Positions 8,609 to 19,578 of a stretch of 64,000 nucleotides of DNA are shown here, piece after piece. The position numbers and the translations under genes were made by a program. The stretch lies in the NCBI GenBank assembly GCA_001247695.2, contig LGRX02034517.1:49787-113786 (forward strand), given 5' to 3'. Below the pieces are notes generated by a model. The model did no database searches and was not told where the DNA came from. It was given only the letters and a program-made list of their open reading frames with translations. Origin of the DNA: Cymbomonas tetramitiformis (Eukaryota; Chlorophyta; Pyramimonadophyceae; Pyramimonadales; Pyramimonadaceae). Within the stretch, counting starts at the first letter, position 1, and each line of letters starts with the position of its first letter.

Positions 8609-11077
8609 ATGGCCTCTACGCCGTATCAGCTGATGGCTCCAGCAAGATTGAGAGCGCACCCAGCTGGTGCATCTAAGAGGCAGCTGCAATTTGATCAACT
8701 GGTGCCAACACCAGTCGCCGCGTCTTCACAGCAATCAGCAGCTGAGAAGAAGTTTGAGTCTGAATCAGCGGCTTTCCTTGATGATCAGCAGAAGATTGAG
8801 GCGCTAGTAAGGGGCGTTAAATCTAAGCTGTGTGGCAAAGGGGACGCCATCGACGAGTGGAGGTTTTGTGGTGACGAGTCTAATGCTCGCTCACTACTTG
8901 ACTCCCTCGTTGAGGAGCTTACCTCGCGCCTCACAAGGTTTAACGTCCTTTACGCGCATGCTTTCCGTCTGGACGACGTCACCGCCACCGTGATGCCCAA
9001 CGCAAACAAACTTCTAAAGGAGTTGTTGGAGTATCTCTGTGGCGGTCCAGCGCTCGCTTCAGTTCGGGAAGCACATCGTTACTTCCCTGACGACGGCAAG
9101 GTTATTTTAACTGCCTTAGTCAGGGACGTGATGCCTGACCTGGAGGATTTTGACAAAACTGACTTCATCTTTACCCCCACAGTAGAGGTCCCGGCGGGTG
9201 TGAACCCCAAACAGTTCATCAAAGCTTTCACTGACGCTGTCAGTAACGCTGCGACGGACTTGGGGCAACACTCCAGCCTCGACATCTCGAGGGAAGATGC
9301 GGTACGGTTGTTCCTTCGTCGTACATGTCCCGTCACCTACAAACAGGTGCACGAGGACTACGCGATTGAAAAGGTCAAGACACAGGCAGAGCTGACCCTG
9401 GTGAGCTGTGGACTCGCGATTCAGCGGGTCTACAACACACTAGGGAAAGCGAAGCCACTGACAAGCGCCTTTTACAATGATGCAGGGCACCGCCACGGTG
9501 AACGTGGCGGTCTGGACCCCAGGGGAGCCCCTGACCTACGCCCTACCCGCCCGCGTGATGTTTATTACCCTGGACGGTCTTCCCACCCCTTTAAGGGGAA
9601 GGGGAAGAATTTTCGTTTTGCTGCCTCCCCCTTGCCGAAGGGGGGGAATTGGCCGCAGGGAATCCGCAGGAAGGGAGGCAAAGGCAAAGGCAAGAAGGGC
9701 AAGGGGCAGAAGCAGAAGGCCCGAGTCACCTTCCACCCGGGTTCCAAACAGTTCTACGGGAACTGTTGGTCCTGCGGTGGAAGGCACCGCCAGGCGGACT
9801 GTACACACATGCAGCACCTGGCGGCACACTCCATGCGGCTTGACCCCGAGGCTCTGGCCGAAGGGGCCTTCACCGATGTTCTGGCAGCTCGCTACCAGGC
9901 AGCTTACGAGCATTCGGAGGAGGCCTTTCAGGCAGTCTGTTGGGAGCACGGCACACCAGACATTTGTGACTCATCGGAGTCGGTGTGCACGTACCCGGAC
10001 GACGGCTCCCTGTCCTTTGCCGCCTATCTCACCCAGGGGGATGAGGCCTCTCATGCACCCGCTTGGGCACCGCAGGAGTGGACTGACTCTGAGTGGGATG
10101 CTTGGGAGCATGAATCCTACACTCAGAAACAACATGACGAGTGGGATCGACTCCAGCGGAAGGCTTCCGCAAGGTTCCAAGCCTTTTGCTATGCAGGGGA
10201 CGAGGCGGGCTACGATGAGCAAGATCTTCAGGAGCCGTACTCCTCCCTTTCACTAGGGAGAGTTCATTTTGGCAGCTTCGGGGTGGGTGGTGTCGATCGT
10301 GACACCACGCCAACCCCACCGGTCGATGCCCGCATGGACTCGGTCGCTGCCACTGAGACACCGCTTGATCTTTCGTCGTTCTACCGTGCGGACCCGAGCA
10401 TCACATGCTCACCGTGTGACCCACAGCCTGCGTCTACCCAGTCGCATCTCGACGCAGGTGTGGTGTTAGACGGGACCGCTCAGACGTTGGATCCTACCGC
10501 ACCGTTCTCGAGTGACACACCGGGCGATGCCGAGCATGGAGACACCTGTATGCACCCCGTGTCAGCGCTCTTCGCACACGAGACACCCCTGGAGCCTGGC
10601 TCCGGGTTGTTCGCTGACATGGTGTTGGCAGGTGATCTTCCGTTCCAATCAATGACCGAACAACATCTCAGTGAGACCCGGGAGTCGCAAGGGGCTTGGG
10701 GGCCGAGGTCTTGGAGCTCACAGCTGGAGTCTGTGGCTGGACCGGAGCCCGGCCCTTTCGAGGAGCTTCGGCGTGGCCTTCGCGGCACTCCTCCCGGCCT
10801 CACCGATAGGGAGCAGGACCACTGGGACAGGCTGTGGTGTGAGGATCACACCCAGCCCACCCAGTGGTACGACACCCTGCCGGCTTCGGCCGCAACGACT
10901 TCGAGGGAACCACGAGCACCACCTCCGGTAGTGCCCTTCCCTCCCAGCTCTGGCCCGTGCTCTGTCACCGCAGGAGCTGGACTATATATATGCCACGGCT
11001 ATGGGCCTCCCTGCCAGCGGACACGGGGTGTCTGCGAGGTCCGTAGTCGGGGCCTCGGACGAGCCCGACAGCCCTGA
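8609..11077 (+). CDS. Copia Gag polyprotein, 822 aa
   Basis: Start at ATG GCC TCT ACG (8609), the first ATG in a long frame. Residues about 40-290 form the capsid-like helical region; its landmarks HAFRLDDVTATV and FPDDGKVIL recur in the Gag fragments at 24914-28261. A basic linker holds RFAASPLPKGGNW (about residue 335), also found in the fragment at 25524-26858. The zinc knuckle CWSCGGRHRQADC (about 383-395) has CX2CX3HX4C spacing, one residue shorter than the standard CX2CX4HX4C. The remaining 420 residues are acidic and Pro/Ser/Thr-rich, unusually long for a copia Gag. The frame ends at TGA 11077 and overlaps the next frame. Confidence 0.85.
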   Translation: MASTPYQLMAPARLRAHPAGASKRQLQFDQLVPTPVAASSQQSAAEKKFESESAAFLDDQQKIEALVRGVKSKLCGKGDAIDEWRFCGDESNARSLLDSLVEELTSRLTRFNVLYAHAFRLDDVTATVMPNANKLLKELLEYLCGGPALASVREAHRYFPDDGKVILTALVRDVMPDLEDFDKTDFIFTPTVEVPAGVNPKQFIKAFTDAVSNAATDLGQHSSLDISREDAVRLFLRRTCPVTYKQVHEDYAIEKVKTQAELTLVSCGLAIQRVYNTLGKAKPLTSAFYNDAGHRHGERGGLDPRGAPDLRPTRPRDVYYPGRSSHPFKGKGKNFRFAASPLPKGGNWPQGIRRKGGKGKGKKGKGQKQKARVTFHPGSKQFYGNCWSCGGRHRQADCTHMQHLAAHSMRLDPEALAEGAFTDVLAARYQAAYEHSEEAFQAVCWEHGTPDICDSSESVCTYPDDGSLSFAAYLTQGDEASHAPAWAPQEWTDSEWDAWEHESYTQKQHDEWDRLQRKASARFQAFCYAGDEAGYDEQDLQEPYSSLSLGRVHFGSFGVGGVDRDTTPTPPVDARMDSVAATETPLDLSSFYRADPSITCSPCDPQPASTQSHLDAGVVLDGTAQTLDPTAPFSSDTPGDAEHGDTCMHPVSALFAHETPLEPGSGLFADMVLAGDLPFQSMTEQHLSETRESQGAWGPRSWSSQLESVAGPEPGPFEELRRGLRGTPPGLTDREQDHWDRLWCEDHTQPTQWYDTLPASAATTSREPRAPPPVVPFPPSSGPCSVTAGAGLYICHGYGPPCQRTRGVCEVRSRGLGRARQP

Positions 11078-11555
11078 GCCCCTTGGCTCAGGGGAAGGAC
11101 AGTACCATGACCCCCCACCGCCCGTCACTGGACCTACCCTGCGTAGGGGTGTAGGTAGGGGTGGTGTACCCTTCTACAGACATGCCCTCGTCTCCACACT
11201 GGTTGTCCTCGGCTTCCTAGACTGTGCCATGGCAGATGTGAGCATGCTTGTGGGACAGGAGGATGCCTCGGACGGACTGAGACTGCTGTCACCTGGGGGC
11301 CCACGGGGAGGGGCCCAGGGGACGGGGACGGGGATACGGTCTGATGGTGGCTCTGATGGTGGCACTGGGATTGGTAACAACGGGTACAGTGGTTCATGTG
11401 ATTGGGACTGGTCAGATTCTGGGGCTGGACACGGCTCTTCCTCTGGACCTGGCTCAGAAGACCCTCACAGTGACCACGGCCACTTCACCAGCTCTGGTAT
11501 CGTGGTATGCCGCCCGATGCCGCCTCCCAGATACAACTCTTCCGGGCAACTATGA
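11001..11555 (+). CDS. Linker frame with predicted membrane segment
   Basis: This +1-shifted frame bridges gag and pol, overlapping gag by 77 bp and pol by 49 bp. It has a hydrophobic stretch (HALVSTLVVLGFLDCAMA, about residues 56-73) and then a Gly/Ser-rich region. The related Gag-like frame at 22057-23165 also ends in a hydrophobic segment (HYFVPLFLLISIMGVGAA), which supports this being a real conserved part of these polyproteins. How the two frame changes are bridged (frameshifting, or mutation) cannot be told from sequence. Confidence 0.5.
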   Translation: MGLPASGHGVSARSVVGASDEPDSPEPLGSGEGQYHDPPPPVTGPTLRRGVGRGGVPFYRHALVSTLVVLGFLDCAMADVSMLVGQEDASDGLRLLSPGGPRGGAQGTGTGIRSDGGSDGGTGIGNNGYSGSCDWDWSDSGAGHGSSSGPGSEDPHSDHGHFTSSGIVVCRPMPPPRYNSSGQL

Positions 11556-14041
11556 CAGCAGACAGTGAGGACCGCCGCAGGCGGACTCGACACCTCACGG
11601 CTCTGGCTCTGGCAACCATTCTGGCAATTATCATTCAGTGTCTGTTTCTCTTCTTCCTGGACTTTCAGTCACTCTCAGGCGACAGTGCATTGGACAGAGG
11701 TTTCGGTGGTGTCAGCTCAGTGGCCTGGCATGAGACTGGCAGTGTCCTCCAGACCACCTCACACCTGGCAGAGATCATGATCACCGTCGGTGGTGCCTTG
11801 GTACACATGTCTTGGTGGCTCGGTTTCACCTGGACAGCACACGGCACACCACCACCTGGACTAGTAGTATTCACCTGTAGTCCAGTTGTCTCGGCCTATG
11901 CATTATCACGGGACGGTGACGGCATTGTGGTAGACTCTGGTGCCACTGGCAATATCACAGGCACCAGGTCCAGGATCTCGGCCTTGGATACCTCCTCCAC
12001 TATTGGTTTCTCCACGGTGATGACAGGTCCTGTATCCCGAACTGACGGGACCTGCACACTACACCTGTACGGTCGTGAGATACTATCAGGGGAGATAGAT
12101 GAGTACTCTATTCCTGGCTGCCACTTCAAAGAAGGCGCCAGGACCCTTCTATCTACCCGGGTTATGCTCAGACACGGCTTCAGTTCTCCAGACTTCATCA
12201 GCATGACTTACACTCACTTGGACTCAGGCAGGACATACCGTATCACAGACAATCAGGTGGATTACCTCTGGGATGAGCCGCAGCACCCGCATACTCACCA
12301 CTTCGGCTCAGCAGCTGTCAGGACCCGCACAGGAGACTCATCAGACTGGCAGTGGAGTAATAGCGAGTATACTAAATGGGCTACTACTCACGGCTCTCCT
12401 ACAGCTACAGCTAAACTTGGTACTCCGGCTTTTGATGTATCTATGTATTGTGACTCTCTGCCTGTTGGCGAGGGTAACAATCATCCAGCTCTTGAGCACT
12501 GGTCCATATCAGATGATTGTCACACCAAGCAGTGGACGGGTCAGTTCTTCTATGGTAACATTCCCTTCAGTATCAGTATGATTGACAGAATGTTGACTAA
12601 GGGCAACCATGACTTTCTCCTTGACCCGCATAACACCACCTACTTCTGGATTGTCCCGTATATGCCACAACACCAGATATGGCACAAGACATGTACTATG
12701 GAGGTACTACACATCTATCCTAAAGGCAGTAAGAAGATATTCAGTTTCTCACGGAAGCACACATATGCTTCCAGTCACCCACTGACACCGGCTGACTCAG
12801 ATGGCGGACCTGACAGAGTATTCATTGATGGCACTCCCTTTGAGATCTGTATCCTGTTCAGGAACAGAAACACGCCTGTTCGGGTCAGTCCCTTTGTGGA
12901 GTTCCATGCAGTCATGGGTCACGGCTCTACGGCCAGTCTGCTTAAGCTCTACGACCTACCTGGCATCCAGCTCGGTCGGCCTCTGCTGTCTAGGCGAGCT
13001 ATAGCAGCTATGCCGGCCTGCTCTCAGTTCTGTGCAGTATGCTGTACAAGTAAGCTGAAGCAGAAGCCCTGTGGACACCATGACCAGCTGAGATCAGTTG
13101 CCACACAGCCCGGCCAGAAGTGGGCTGCTGACATGACAGGACCTATTACACCAGCTGGCTACAACGGCCACCTGTACCGATGTCAGTTCATTGACTATGT
13201 CAGCAGGTTCATATTTGTATATACCTTCGTACAGAAATCAGAATACTACACCTGTCTGGTTCATTTCTACGGCAGCTTACATGCAATGGGGTATGCACCA
13301 CAGTCCATTACACTCCGTACAGACTGTGCTCCAGAGATGGGTGACCCCCAGTGTGTTGCTTTCTATCAGAAGCATCGTATATTACACCAGAAATCATCAC
13401 CTACAGTACATACAGACAATCCTCATGCAGAGAATGCCATTGGCAAGATATCCGACATGACTAAGGCATTACTTCTGGCAGCTGGCATGCCCGAGGACTA
13501 CTGGCCTCTGGCTGCCACCCATGCTGGCTTCATATGGAACCTCTCTACTCACAAGAACATCTCTTCTACACCATTTCATCAGATCAAAGGCTACCACTAT
13601 GGCTATGCAAAACTGAGGGCTTTCGGCCAAAACTGCTATGTCATTATGTCTCAGCAACAGAGGAACTCCAGACAGCCTGGCATGTCTAGGAAGTCTCAGC
13701 GGGCGGCCTGGTCAGGCCGTCTTGTTGGTGTATCAGTCAGCTCTCTGGCATATAAGATCTTGGATACAGAGACAAATATGGTACACTATGTTGGCAAGCC
13801 TCACTGGATTCATAATCATCAGGACATGGGAGAGATATTGGGCTCCTTTCCGGACCCACATCAGGCAGAGCGGGAGTTTGATGCATCCTATGACAGACCG
13901 CAGCCGTTCAGTGACAGCTTTGACACAGCAGGCTCGAGGATTCATGGTATTGGTTCTTTCTTTGACGGAGAGGAGTCACACGCATGTGTTCAGCTTATTC
14001 AGACAGATGGCACAGTTACCTGGACTATGGCAGTCAGATAT
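11507..14041 (+). pseudogene. Copia pol, protease and integrase part
   Basis: The first 60 residues include a membrane-like segment (ATILAIIIQCLFLFFLDF). The aspartic protease motif DSGATGNITG is at about residue 143. The integrase zinc region uses H and Cys at about 465-510 (EFHAVMGHG; CSQFCAVCC). The DDE triad is in KWAADMTGP (about 540), LRTDCAPE (about 605) and PHAENAIGK (about 640). A copia-type C-terminal core follows (SGRLVGVSV, about 735). The frame would run on into RT, but a MITE inserted at 14042 supplies an immediate TAA stop. Protease and integrase motifs are intact. Confidence 0.9.
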
Positions 14042-14246
14042 TAAGGTGACTACTTTACCGGTAATGCGAATATGGGGTGTGGTAATACCGGGTAATTTAC
14101 CGGTAATACCATTACCAGTAATCACCAACGCGACATTACCCACACTGTTAAGAGCCTTAATTTAACAATGGGGCTAGGTAATACCCGGTAAATTACCGGT
14201 AATACTCTTACCGGTAATTTACCAAAAAAAATACCTAGTCGCCATA
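14042..14246. mobile_element. hAT-type MITE, 205 bp
   Basis: Ends TAAGGTGACTA and, inverted, TATGGCGACTA form a short imperfect TIR. The flanking 8 bp TCAGATAT is duplicated exactly (14034-14041 and 14247-14254), and an 8 bp duplication is the hAT hallmark. The interior is built from copies of TTACCGGTAAT, itself palindromic. Removing the element and one duplication restores the copia pol frame, confirming the boundaries. Confidence 0.9.
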
Positions 14247-14254
14247 TCAGATAT

Positions 14255-15411
14255 GTATCACAGACATCAAATGGTCAGCACTATCGGGACCTACTGCACT
14301 ATCTGGACTGCTACAGAAAGCTGAATGGCATTAATGAACACTACCCTATCTGGACTATTGTGAAGGCTCGTCAGACAATCAGAGCACCTATCTACAGTGC
14401 ACTTCTCATCTCCACCCACAGAGGCAACAGGAGGCCCTACGGTGTTATCCTGGAGCCCTGCCCCGACGAGCCGGCTGGTTGGCACATTGATCTCCCGGCC
14501 AACCTGATTATCTTCCCATCTACTCATTCAGCAGCTTACCTGCCCTTCTCTGACACCCTCAGCAGTGACCTCAGAGCAGAATACATGTTTGGCAGTTTCA
14601 GCAGCATGGAGCAGTTTCTCTCTGATGCTCCTACCTCTACTATTATCCATATGCTTGAGGTCTCGGCACCAGAGATTAAGCTACCTCACGGTGTCAAACA
14701 GGCCCTATCCTCACCACTGTCTGAAGACTGGCTAAAAGCTACGGATCAGGAGGTTGGTGATATGGTTAATCAGGAGAAACTCAAGCTGGGAACACCTCCG
14801 GCTAATGCACAGTACCTTACTACACTATTTGTACTGTCTATGCCATTCAAACCTGACTCTACTGGCGCAGGCAAGGCCTATCAGATATTTAAAGCCCGTA
14901 TGACTGGTGACGGCAGCAGAACTACAGGCTACCTTCCGTGGGAGACCTCTTCGGCTACCCCAGAGATATCAGCTTTCAGACTGCTATTCATATTTGCAGC
15001 TCTATTCCAGCTGGTGGTGTCACATCTGGATGTGTATCAGGCCTTTATGCATGCTAAGCTTGAGTTCTCCGTGTGGATCCAGTTTCCCTCTGGCTATACT
15101 TTTAAGGGTTACAGCTATGCATTACTCTCATATGCGCTGTACGGCCTCAAGATTGCCGGTGCATCATGGCAGAGAATGGTTAAACAGTTTATGCTCAGTT
15201 TCAAATACATGGGACACTCATTCAGGCAGTCTACACATGATGCCTGTATCTATTTCATCTACACGCCTACGGAAAAGGCTATGTGTGTGGTATATGTGGA
15301 TGACTTTGGTATGGCCTGTTCCACGGCTCTTGAGAGGGCCTTCTGGACTGCTTTCAGAGCAACCTTTAAGGCCAAACACTTGGGTCCTATATCCTCTATC
15401 CTTCAGATGAC
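14255..15411 (+). pseudogene. Copia pol, reverse transcriptase part
   Basis: The frame continues pol after the MITE; from 14360 it is open to 15634. RT starts near SEDWLKATDQEVGDMV (14719). Palm motif A is SHLDVYQAFMHA (about 15022) and the catalytic motif is VVYVDDFGMA (about 15290, YVDD). It is interrupted at 15411 by the Mutator-like element within the segment after the palm (ISSILQMT). The extra residues up to 15634 are encoded by that element and are not part of RT. Confidence 0.9.
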
Positions 15412-15964
15412 GGTAGCACTTCAAATTTGTCGCACCGGGTATTTTATTTGTCGTGTCGCAAGACAGATTGGAATTATACCGTGCGACAGAAATGAGCCGG
15501 GGGCTCATATCTGTCGCAGGTGCGACAATCATGAGTACCACGCTCATTTCTGTCGTGAAAATTCACAGAAAATTTCCGAAAATGAAATTAAGCTAGGGGG
15601 AACACAAACGAATAGTACCGCGATTATGACTTGAAAAACAAAATTACTGAACGAGTAGTACCGCGAATATTACATAAAACACAGGTGTATTATACGATCA
15701 CTTGGGGACATTCATATAGCACGGAGCATACATGAGTAGCAAGCAAGCAAGCATTTCAGATGGATAAAGATACTAAGAGAAAACCGATTACTCTCTTAAA
15801 AAATATTAGCATAAATACTTATTACTACTAGGCTGCTAGTTTCTAATACAAGGATTCAACTACCCGAGGGCGATATGAAAATCTAAACTAGGAAACTAGA
15901 GCACAGCGCACGTTCCAAAATCTTCAGAACCAAAACGTTTCCTGCAGCACACGAACAGCGAATC

Positions 15965-16510
15965 AGTCAGGACGTTGGGGATCGAACCCAATACCGACAG
16001 CCAACTGCTGTCCGCATTTCACCCTCGGGTGGGCGTCTACGTACAAAATAGACGTTTTGAAAACAGCAGCGGAACAGTGGGTGGAAAATCTAAAATTCTG
16101 AACATCAATAATCGGCGAAACCTAAACAGAGCTGGAAGTCACAGGATGCCGCGAGCACTCTGCTGGCGGCATAAAAAGATGCTCGGCGTAAAAAACAAAA
16201 CCTGCAAAAAACGAAACGCTGGTTAGTAAAGACGTTGGGAATCGAACCCAACCCGTCGGAGAATCCCGCCGGTCTCCAAGCACCCCTTCAGCTTAGTAGG
16301 GCCAGAGGGAAAGATGCCGCCAGGAACGTTGCTGGCGGCTTCAGAAAAGGCACAGCATGAATTATACACTATGGCCGTTGCTGGCGCCTTCAGAAAAGGC
16401 ACAGCATAAACCTGCAAAAAAACAGAGCGCTGCTCAGGAAGGAAGAATTCCTGTTGAAAATTGAACCCAAACCGTCAGGCGGGATGCAAAGACGCCCGAC
16501 GGCCTCCAAT
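15965..16510 (-). repeat. Three degenerate tRNA-like T-arm modules
   Basis: Minus-strand words GGGTTCGATCCCCAACGTC (15970-15988), GGGTTCGATTCCCAACGTC (around 16232-16250) and a weaker gggttcaattttcaac (around 16455-16470) match a tRNA T-arm (GGTTCGANTCC). Upstream of the second is a plausible long variable arm and a poor A-box. None has a complete cloverleaf that I can fold, so I treat them as tRNA-derived repeats rather than functional tRNA genes. Confidence 0.5.
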
Positions 16511-16830
16511 CATCCATGTATCGCAGGATGGGCTGCTGGTGGGATGCGGCTCATGTGAGAACATCGCAGGAACGCCCCCCCGCCGGGTTCCACGCATGCA
16601 CACGAAAACATGGTCGATATGAAATATCGCTAAAGAAAAGTAGCGCGCAAAAATCATTAATCAAACAAAAACACAAGCCGCGCGCTGAGACAGCGAGCAG
16701 GTAGGCGCAAGATAAGAGCTTGGAGAAAAATGAAAACGTTGCCGACCAGGATCATACCATATCCACTTTTGTCCGGGCCGCGCCGCCGATAGGAGTGGTG
16801 AGATGATCTTGAATGACGAGATGCGTAAAT

Positions 16831-17485
16831 AATTGTAAATTCCGCATATCTTCGGGGTAAAATATGGGATTGTTACCCGTGTCTCTCGTTGTCGGTTACT
16901 AACGATCGGCCGAAACAATCCGGGGTAGGACTGCTGATGATGATGTTGAGATCGGTAAACCTGTTATTAGAGCAGTTTTGCGACAAATTCATAATTGTAA
17001 ATTCCGCATATCTTCGGGGTAAAATATGGAATTGTTACCCGTGTCTCTCGTTGTCGGTTACGACCGAACGGTCGAAACAATCCGGGGTAGGACTGCTGAG
17101 ATCGGTAAACCTGTTATTAGAGCAGTTTTGCGACAAATTCATAATTGTAAATTCCGCATATCTTCGGGGTAAAATATGGAATTGTTACCCGTATCTCTCG
17201 TTGTCGGTTACGACCGAACGGTCGAAACAATCCAAGGTAGGACTGCTGAGATGCTATCGTATCATGATTGGTCGGTATAACGCGAGCGCTCGACACATTC
17301 ATGGTAGGACTGCTGGCATGGATGGAAAACAGTATATATATCTTCGTGGTATAATTTTGAATTGTTAAACGTTTCTCTCGTTGTCGGTTACGACCGAACG
17401 GTCGAAACAATCCGGGGTAGGACTGCTGAGATGCTATCGTATCATGATTGGCCGGTAAAGCGCGAGCGCTCGACACAATCCGGGG
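16831..17485. repeat. Internal 150 bp tandem array of the Mutator-like element
   Basis: The unit begins aattgtaaattccgcatatc (16831, about 16993, about 17143) and runs through tcggggtaaaatatgg, cccgtgtctctcgttgtcgg and ccggggtaggactgctga. A variant unit with atgctatcgtatcatgattgg appears twice (about 17250 and 17431). The palindromic word cgaccgaacggtcg occurs in each later unit. Confidence 0.8.
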
Positions 17486-17737
17486 TAGGACTGCTGACAT
17501 GGGCAGAAAATTTTCGAAAAATTTCCAACGGCATAATTTTTGAGGGACAGCTCCTGCGGTGTGGCCTGTTGATGTCACTTTTTTCCAGGAAACCTGTTTC
17601 GCTCCTTTAAGGGAAACGAAATGAAAAACAGCATATTTCTGAAAAAGCTGCGAAGCGTCGTTAATATAAACGAATCTTTTGCGACACGACAAATAAAATA
17701 CCCCGTGCGACACAAATGAGGGGCTACCTCAGATGAC

Positions 17738-18962
17738 AGTACAGCACGATGACCAGGGGGTGTACCTCAATCAGTCTCGGCAAATTAAGGACCTTATGAC
17801 AGCTAATAACATACCCGGGAGACCCTTCCGCACACCTATGGACTCTAAACTTGTGATATCGAGACCAGCAGACCCTGACCTCACTCTGGTAAACCCCTAT
17901 CGGTCTATCCTTGGGTATCTGCTCTGGCACAGCAGGACTTCACGGCCAGATATCTACTATGCAGTTATCTATCTATCACAGTTTGTGGCCTGTCCCTCAG
18001 AGGACTCAACGAAAGCTCTTATCAGAATTGCACAGTATCTGGACTGCACGGCACACTACAGGATGGCCTTCTATTACCCTGAGAGGCCAGCACGTGTGCT
18101 CACACTGTTTGTTTGTGTACTCCGATGCTGACCTGGCCAGAGACTTGGAAAACTCGGCTAGATCATACTCTGGCATGGTCATATTCTTCTGTGGCATGAT
18201 TCTACAGTATGGTACAGTCCGACAGACTATCACAGAGACATCTTCTACGGGTTCAGAATATGTTGCAGGATCTACTGCAGTTCAGCGGGTAGTATCTCTC
18301 ATGTTTATGCTGACAGAAATATTCGGCTATATCCAACACCCTATTCAAGGACAGCCACCCTCTACTACTGGACTTGATTCTGAGATCACTGAAGCAGAGA
18401 GGGTCGCCACTGACATTGCATTCAGTTACCCTGGGTTACAGCCAGGCACTCTCCTTACTAAACTCCTGGACTACACTACACCTACGGGTACAGGAGTCGG
18501 TGGTGTCAGGCCTGATGGCAAGTCAGTGACAGATGAGCTCGAGATTTATTCAGAATCAGACCGCAGGCCAGTAGACTATCAGAATATGAGAAGCACAGAA
18601 TACCTACCAGCCTCAGCAACCTGCGCCCCAGATTTGAGCTTCCAATTCCTCTTCTCCTGGATAATGATGCATGCAGATCTATTGCTGAGAACATCCCGCT
18701 ATCCCAGAAAATCAAGCATGTTCTGGTCAGATTCCATATGCTCAGAGACTTTGTCAGACTGGGCTGGATCATATGCTGGAGGGTACCTTCGGAGAAGAAC
18801 TTGGCTGACCCCTACACCAAGCCGGTTCCTCCCACCAAGAACACCGTGCCCTACTTCAACATGCTCTTTGACAGCTACATGGATATGCAAAAGGCAATTA
18901 TTCAGGCTGCCAGATCTTTTGGATTTTCGACATGGAGGCCTACTCAGAAAGCAGCAGCATGA
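17738..18962 (+). pseudogene. Copia pol, end of RT and RNase H
   Basis: RT resumes with GVYLNQSRQIKDLMTANN, the usual segment after the YVDD palm, then RSILGYLLWHSRTSRPDIYYAV. Near 18110 the frame shifts; RNase H follows (YSDADLARDL, about 18119; SSTGSEYVAG, about 18244). A second shift near 18650 leads to the C-terminal part HMLRDFVRLG and NLADPYTKPV, ending at TGA 18960-18962. Both shifts could be mutations or base-call errors. Confidence 0.85.
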
Positions 18963-19578
18963 TCTGACTGTGAGTACCCTCTGTTTTGTCCTGTTTTGGG
19001 TTTTGTATCTGACTGTGCTTTGCAGGTACTTTGTTGCAGGTACTTTATGATTTGGTTTTGAAAATATGTACGGAATACAACCAACCGATAGATTGACAGT
19101 TAGCCTAGAGGTTTAGCAAGCATGCACAAGACCTGTTATGTGAATGTTGCATGCCGTACCTTGACTCCTACGACTTTATGTACCCTTCGGGGACCCGTGA
19201 CCGGCACCTGTCTCGTACGTGAGAGCCTCTGCCTCCACCCGCTGTGACCCTACCTACATCTTCCCTTGTCTGTAAGTCTGACGGTGACGGGGTGACCTGG
19301 ACCTGCCTTCGGGTACTCCTTGTCATATCCCTGACGAAGCATCCGGCTGCACGACACCGCGGTGTGCGGACCCTCAGGGCACAGCAGCATACTATTCCCC
19401 CGGTGGAGGAGTGGCACTAGAGACAGGGAGCTGATAGGCCTGCCAGGACCGTGTGGACTTTGTCCAGCTTTTTGGGGGTTTTCAGCCCTGGCAGGCATGA
19501 TTGTGGTTCTTTCTGGTCTGGACTGGAGATTGGTATGAGTGTATACATTTTGGTCTGCCCACCTCACTCGAGGTGGTG
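18963..19578 (+). other. 3' untranslated region of the copia element with hairpin
   Basis: About 600 bp without a gene. It ends in the stem ccacctca-ctc-gaggtgg (19559-19576) followed by TG and then the 3' LTR. The stem takes the place where a plain polypurine tract is usual. Confidence 0.7.

Larger units (their letters stand above)
15412..17728. mobile_element. Non-autonomous Mutator-like element, 2.3 kb
   Basis: Imperfect TIRs of about 50 bp start GGTAGC at both ends; the shared core is TATTTTATTTGTCGTGTCGC. A perfect 9 bp target duplication TCAGATGAC flanks it (15403-15411, 17729-17737), the size typical of Mutator-like elements. Excision of the element and one duplication restores the RT frame (LQMT then VQHDDQG). 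The interior has no transposase; it holds three tRNA-like pieces and a tandem array. Confidence 0.9.

Noticed and set aside
9477..10256. 259-codon frame inside gag
   Set aside because: It overlaps the Gag frame in another phase, is Arg/Pro/Thr-rich and lacks motifs; the Gag frame holds the zinc knuckle.
15412..15634. Extra C-terminal codons of the RT frame with Cys-rich peptide
   Set aside because: ICRTGYFICRVARQ and following residues are encoded by the Mutator-like TIR, not by pol; the true RT continuation is at 17738.
16223..16330. tRNA gene on the minus strand
   Set aside because: The T-arm looks good and a long variable arm is possible, but the acceptor stem does not pair and the A-box is poor; three similar pieces in one element argue for a tRNA-derived repeat.
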